The notes under the pieces: model-generated
The model's database searches: none
What the model was told of the DNA's origin: nothing
What the model saw: the letters and a program-made list of their open reading frames with translations, nothing else
Origin: Victivallales bacterium
GTDB lineage: Bacteria > Verrucomicrobiota > Lentisphaeria > Oligosphaerales > Lenti-02
NCBI GenBank assembly: GCA_018648945.1
Contig: JABGQJ010000434.1
Span: forward strand, 1-6,585
Reading direction: 5' to 3'
DNA length: 6,585 nt
Program-made: the position numbers and the translations under genes
In this document: in pieces, positions 5,038-6,585 of the stretch
Numbering within the stretch: position 1 is the first letter of the stretch
How the letters are laid out: every line of letters begins with the position of its first letter

Positions 5038-5314
5038 AGTGCAGTCCCCGGTCGGTCGCCGGCGCCCCACGAGTCCTGAAGGGACGGCGCAGGGAAGCGC
5101 AAGCGGCGAAGGCACACAGTGGAAGGGAACCGACACCCAGAACGAAACAGCCCTGCTGGCGCGATGGCGTCCCGCCGGGGATTACTACGGCGACACGTCC
5201 GGTTTGCCGGGCGCTGGCCCCGAGGGTACTTTGGTTGCGGATGCCGCGAGACGCTTCCCGACCGGATGGCGTCAAGGAACTGGAGAATCGCCAACTCGAC
5301 CAGAGGAGAAGAAC

Positions 5315-6208
5315 ATGAATGGAAGGGTCACTGCCGCCGTTCTCCTGATCCCCCTCGCCCTCTTCCTGGCCTCCGGTTGCAGGAGCACGCGGACGTATGG
5401 CGATATCGAGAGCGACATCGCGGCCGCCATCAGCGGGTGGCAGCCAGCCAAGGAGATCCGCCGGCTGGTCGAGGAGGCGGATGATCGGCCAAAGGCGGCG
5501 GCCTTTGGTGTCTGGTGGACCATGCGCCTCCTCCACATAACCGAGGAGATTGCCGAGCAGTGGCCGTACCATCATGGCCGAGAAGCGCGCTCGACGCCTA
5601 CCATCGAGATCACCGAGGTCATGAATCGCTACAGGATTTCTGTTCTTCGCGTTCTCATGCCCTATGGGATCGACCTGAACAGACCGTATCGCAACCGGCC
5701 GGGTCTCGACCAACCGCTCGTGAACTGGCAGGTGCAGGTGTGGCCTGATCGCTCCGTTACCCCGGAGTTGCTGACGTTCCTGCTCGAGAACGGATACGAT
5801 CCGGACACCAGCCAGGGCGGCGCGACGGCTCTGGGAGTCTGCACCATGCCGTACGGCACTCCACTGGGGTACAAGCGGAGGTACGAGATGGTCCAGTCCC
5901 TGCTCAAGCATGGGGCCGATCCCAATGTCACCATAATGAAGGAGCCGATCCTCTTCTGTCTGCTCGAGGACGACTGGAAGAACCCGCACCTGGCCGAGAC
6001 CATCCAGTTGCTGGTGGATGCGGGGATCGACGTCAATGTTGTGGAGGAACGCGGCTGGACTCCGCTCGACCGGGCGATGGATCACGCAGAGAGAGGCCCG
6101 GCCCCAGACGAAGCCAAGAAGATCGTGGCGATCCTGAAGCGTGGCGGCGCGAACACTGGTGCTGAACTGAAGGCCCGCAAGAAGAAGCTGCCGGTTGCGG
6201 CCCAGTAG
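5315..6208 (+). CDS. Ankyrin-repeat-like lipoprotein
   Basis: The product is 297 aa from the ATG at 5315, preceded by AGAGGAG (5302-5308) with a 6-nt spacer. This start gives an N-terminal export signal with Arg4, a hydrophobic stretch (~6-19) and the lipobox LASGC, so Cys22 is the predicted lipidated residue. Residue +2 is Arg, not the Asp that causes inner-membrane retention in enterobacteria. Degenerate ankyrin-type repeats follow at ~108-125 (VLRVLMPYGIDLN), ~148-172 (LLTFLLENGYDPDTSQGGATAL), ~188-216 (MVQSLLKHGADPN), ~226-260 (TIQLLVDAGIDVN, then GWTPLDRAM) and ~266-285 (IVAILKRGGANTGAEL). The tail is basic (KARKKK, 286-291). Ankyrin repeats usually mediate protein binding, and the partner here is unknown. 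It diverges from the array, which hints at but does not prove a shared envelope role. The frame stays open upstream to 4985, but that extension lacks a usable start signal. Confidence 0.9.
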   Translation: MNGRVTAAVLLIPLALFLASGCRSTRTYGDIESDIAAAISGWQPAKEIRRLVEEADDRPKAAAFGVWWTMRLLHITEEIAEQWPYHHGREARSTPTIEITEVMNRYRISVLRVLMPYGIDLNRPYRNRPGLDQPLVNWQVQVWPDRSVTPELLTFLLENGYDPDTSQGGATALGVCTMPYGTPLGYKRRYEMVQSLLKHGADPNVTIMKEPILFCLLEDDWKNPHLAETIQLLVDAGIDVNVVEERGWTPLDRAMDHAERGPAPDEAKKIVAILKRGGANTGAELKARKKKLPVAAQ

Positions 6209-6260
6209 CTGGTGAAGGGGGAACTCCGGTGCCGTCCTTCGGTGCTTGTACGGTCCGTCC
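6209..6260. other. Short gap between convergent genes
   Basis: Only 52 bases separate the stop of the lipoprotein gene and the stop of the UroD-like gene, which converge. I see no strong hairpin or T-tract that would act as a bidirectional terminator, only short imperfect pairings. Confidence 0.5.
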
Positions 6261-6585
6261 CTAGCGCTTGTAGGCCCTGGCGACTTCGGCGGCGAGGCGG
6301 AACTTCTCGATGGTGACACCGGGGGGGCAGGAGTCGGAATTGGCGAGCACGAAGGGACCGCCCTGGGCATCGTCGATGACGGACTCGACGTAAAGCCCGA
6401 GTTGGCCCTCGGTCAGGTTCAGGAACTGGGTCGGCTCGATGCCGCCGATGATGCCCAGGCGGGCGCCGACCATCTCGCGGGCGGCGCGGATAGAGAGATT
6501 GCCGGTGGGTGCCGGGGAGATACTCTCGACGGCGAAGGCCCCATGGGCCCGCATGCGTTCGACCAGTGCCTCCACATGCCCGCAC
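6261..6585 (-). CDS. UroD/MtaA-family methyltransferase-like protein, C-terminal part
   Basis: The gene enters from the right edge and stops at TAG (6261-6263), so 107 C-terminal residues are visible. They begin with CGH, which fits the H-x-C-G strand of the uroporphyrinogen decarboxylase superfamily. ISPAPTGNLS (22-31), the GGIEPT loop (47-52) and ANSDSCPPGVTIEK (81-94) follow, matching the end of the TIM-barrel in this superfamily. In MtaA/MtbA-type enzymes, which transfer methyl groups between corrinoid proteins and thiols, zinc is held by His-x-Cys and a later Cys. Visible Cys1 and Cys86 would suit those two cysteines, whereas haem-pathway HemE does not use such a site. I therefore favour a corrinoid-linked methyltransferase or an uncharacterised UroD-like paralog. 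The substrate cannot be told. An internal GTG at 6575 is not the real start, because the fold continues upstream. Confidence 0.87.
   Translation of the reverse strand, partial: CGHVEALVERMRAHGAFAVESISPAPTGNLSIRAAREMVGARLGIIGGIEPTQFLNLTEGQLGLYVESVIDDAQGGPFVLANSDSCPPGVTIEKFRLAAEVARAYKR

Larger units (their letters stand above)
4745..5314. other. Divergent intergenic region, 570 bp
   Basis: This region separates the minus-strand array from the plus-strand lipoprotein gene and must contain the control regions of both. From left to right it holds the leader of the 523-aa gene, with a 10-bp palindrome CGGGATCCCG (4778-4787); a minus-strand candidate promoter (4812-4839) overlapped by a small palindrome; an 8+8 inverted repeat (4938-4966); a plus-strand TATACT (4968-4973); a 50-nt foldable element (4988-5037); and about 275 further bases with no gene that I can support. 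Frames in all directions are open by GC-rich chance. Confidence 0.6.

Noticed and set aside
4967..6370. 467-codon minus-strand frame across the lipoprotein gene and divergent region
   Set aside because: It is antisense to the lipobox and ankyrin motifs of the lipoprotein, runs into the UroD-like gene in another frame, and has no recognisable domain. Its length comes from the base composition.
6082..6585. Alternative minus-strand frame over the UroD-like gene
   Set aside because: It is Arg/Pro/His-rich with low-complexity character, whereas the neighbouring frame gives a clear UroD/MtaA C-terminus with CG, GGIEP and SDSCPPG motifs.
1..6585. CRISPR array, tRNA or rRNA genes, insertion sequence
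   Set aside because: No regularly spaced short repeats, no tRNA cloverleaf or rRNA core sequence, and no transposase frame with terminal inverted repeats were seen.

Overview
The window is GC-rich bacterial DNA. It holds a tandem family of secreted proteins that I do not recognise, a divergent ankyrin-type lipoprotein gene, and the 3' end of a UroD/MtaA-like methyltransferase gene. The taxon is uncertain. Lineage-specific secreted paralogs, long leaders and a UroD-like methyltransferase would fit a PVC-type bacterium (Planctomycetota, Lentisphaerota, Verrucomicrobiota), but that is a guess.

Layout: positions 1-361 carry no confident gene, only a possible 3' end of a + strand frame, a 15-bp direct repeat and two hairpins. 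Positions 362-4744 are all on the minus strand and read right to left. In order of transcription they are a 523-aa two-unit protein (3173-4744), a 520-aa two-unit paralog (1500-3062), a 275-aa one-unit paralog (552-1379), and a remnant of a fourth member that keeps only its last ~62 codons (362-550). Positions 4745-5314 form a 570-bp divergent non-coding region with candidate promoters in both directions, an 8+8 inverted repeat and a compact foldable element. Positions 5315-6208 (+) encode a 297-aa ankyrin-like lipoprotein. Positions 6261-6585 (-) are the C-terminal 107 residues of a UroD/MtaA-family protein that runs off the window.

The family is the main interest. Each full protein has a signal peptide followed by one or two ~250-residue units. 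A unit consists of a Tyr-Asp-(Pro) motif, an Ala/Lys/Glu-rich coiled coil, a TPEELGVA/MPKG-like turn, a W-x-D strand region, a GKYPV...FWAGGVNV-type beta segment, a charged (K)EW..KEK helix, and a terminal LIDLDAIAAWP-like helix. The distance from the first motif to the last is 187 residues in four of five complete units and 185 in the fifth. First-position and last-position units form two subtypes, so an ancestral two-unit gene was probably duplicated whole and the one-unit gene arose by internal loss. Each complete gene also has a similar promoter-like element 80-95 nt upstream, so the genes look like repeated, individually promoted cassettes.

All members of the array and the divergent lipoprotein carry export signals, so the locus may serve the cell envelope. 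The sequence itself shows no enzymatic activity for the array proteins.
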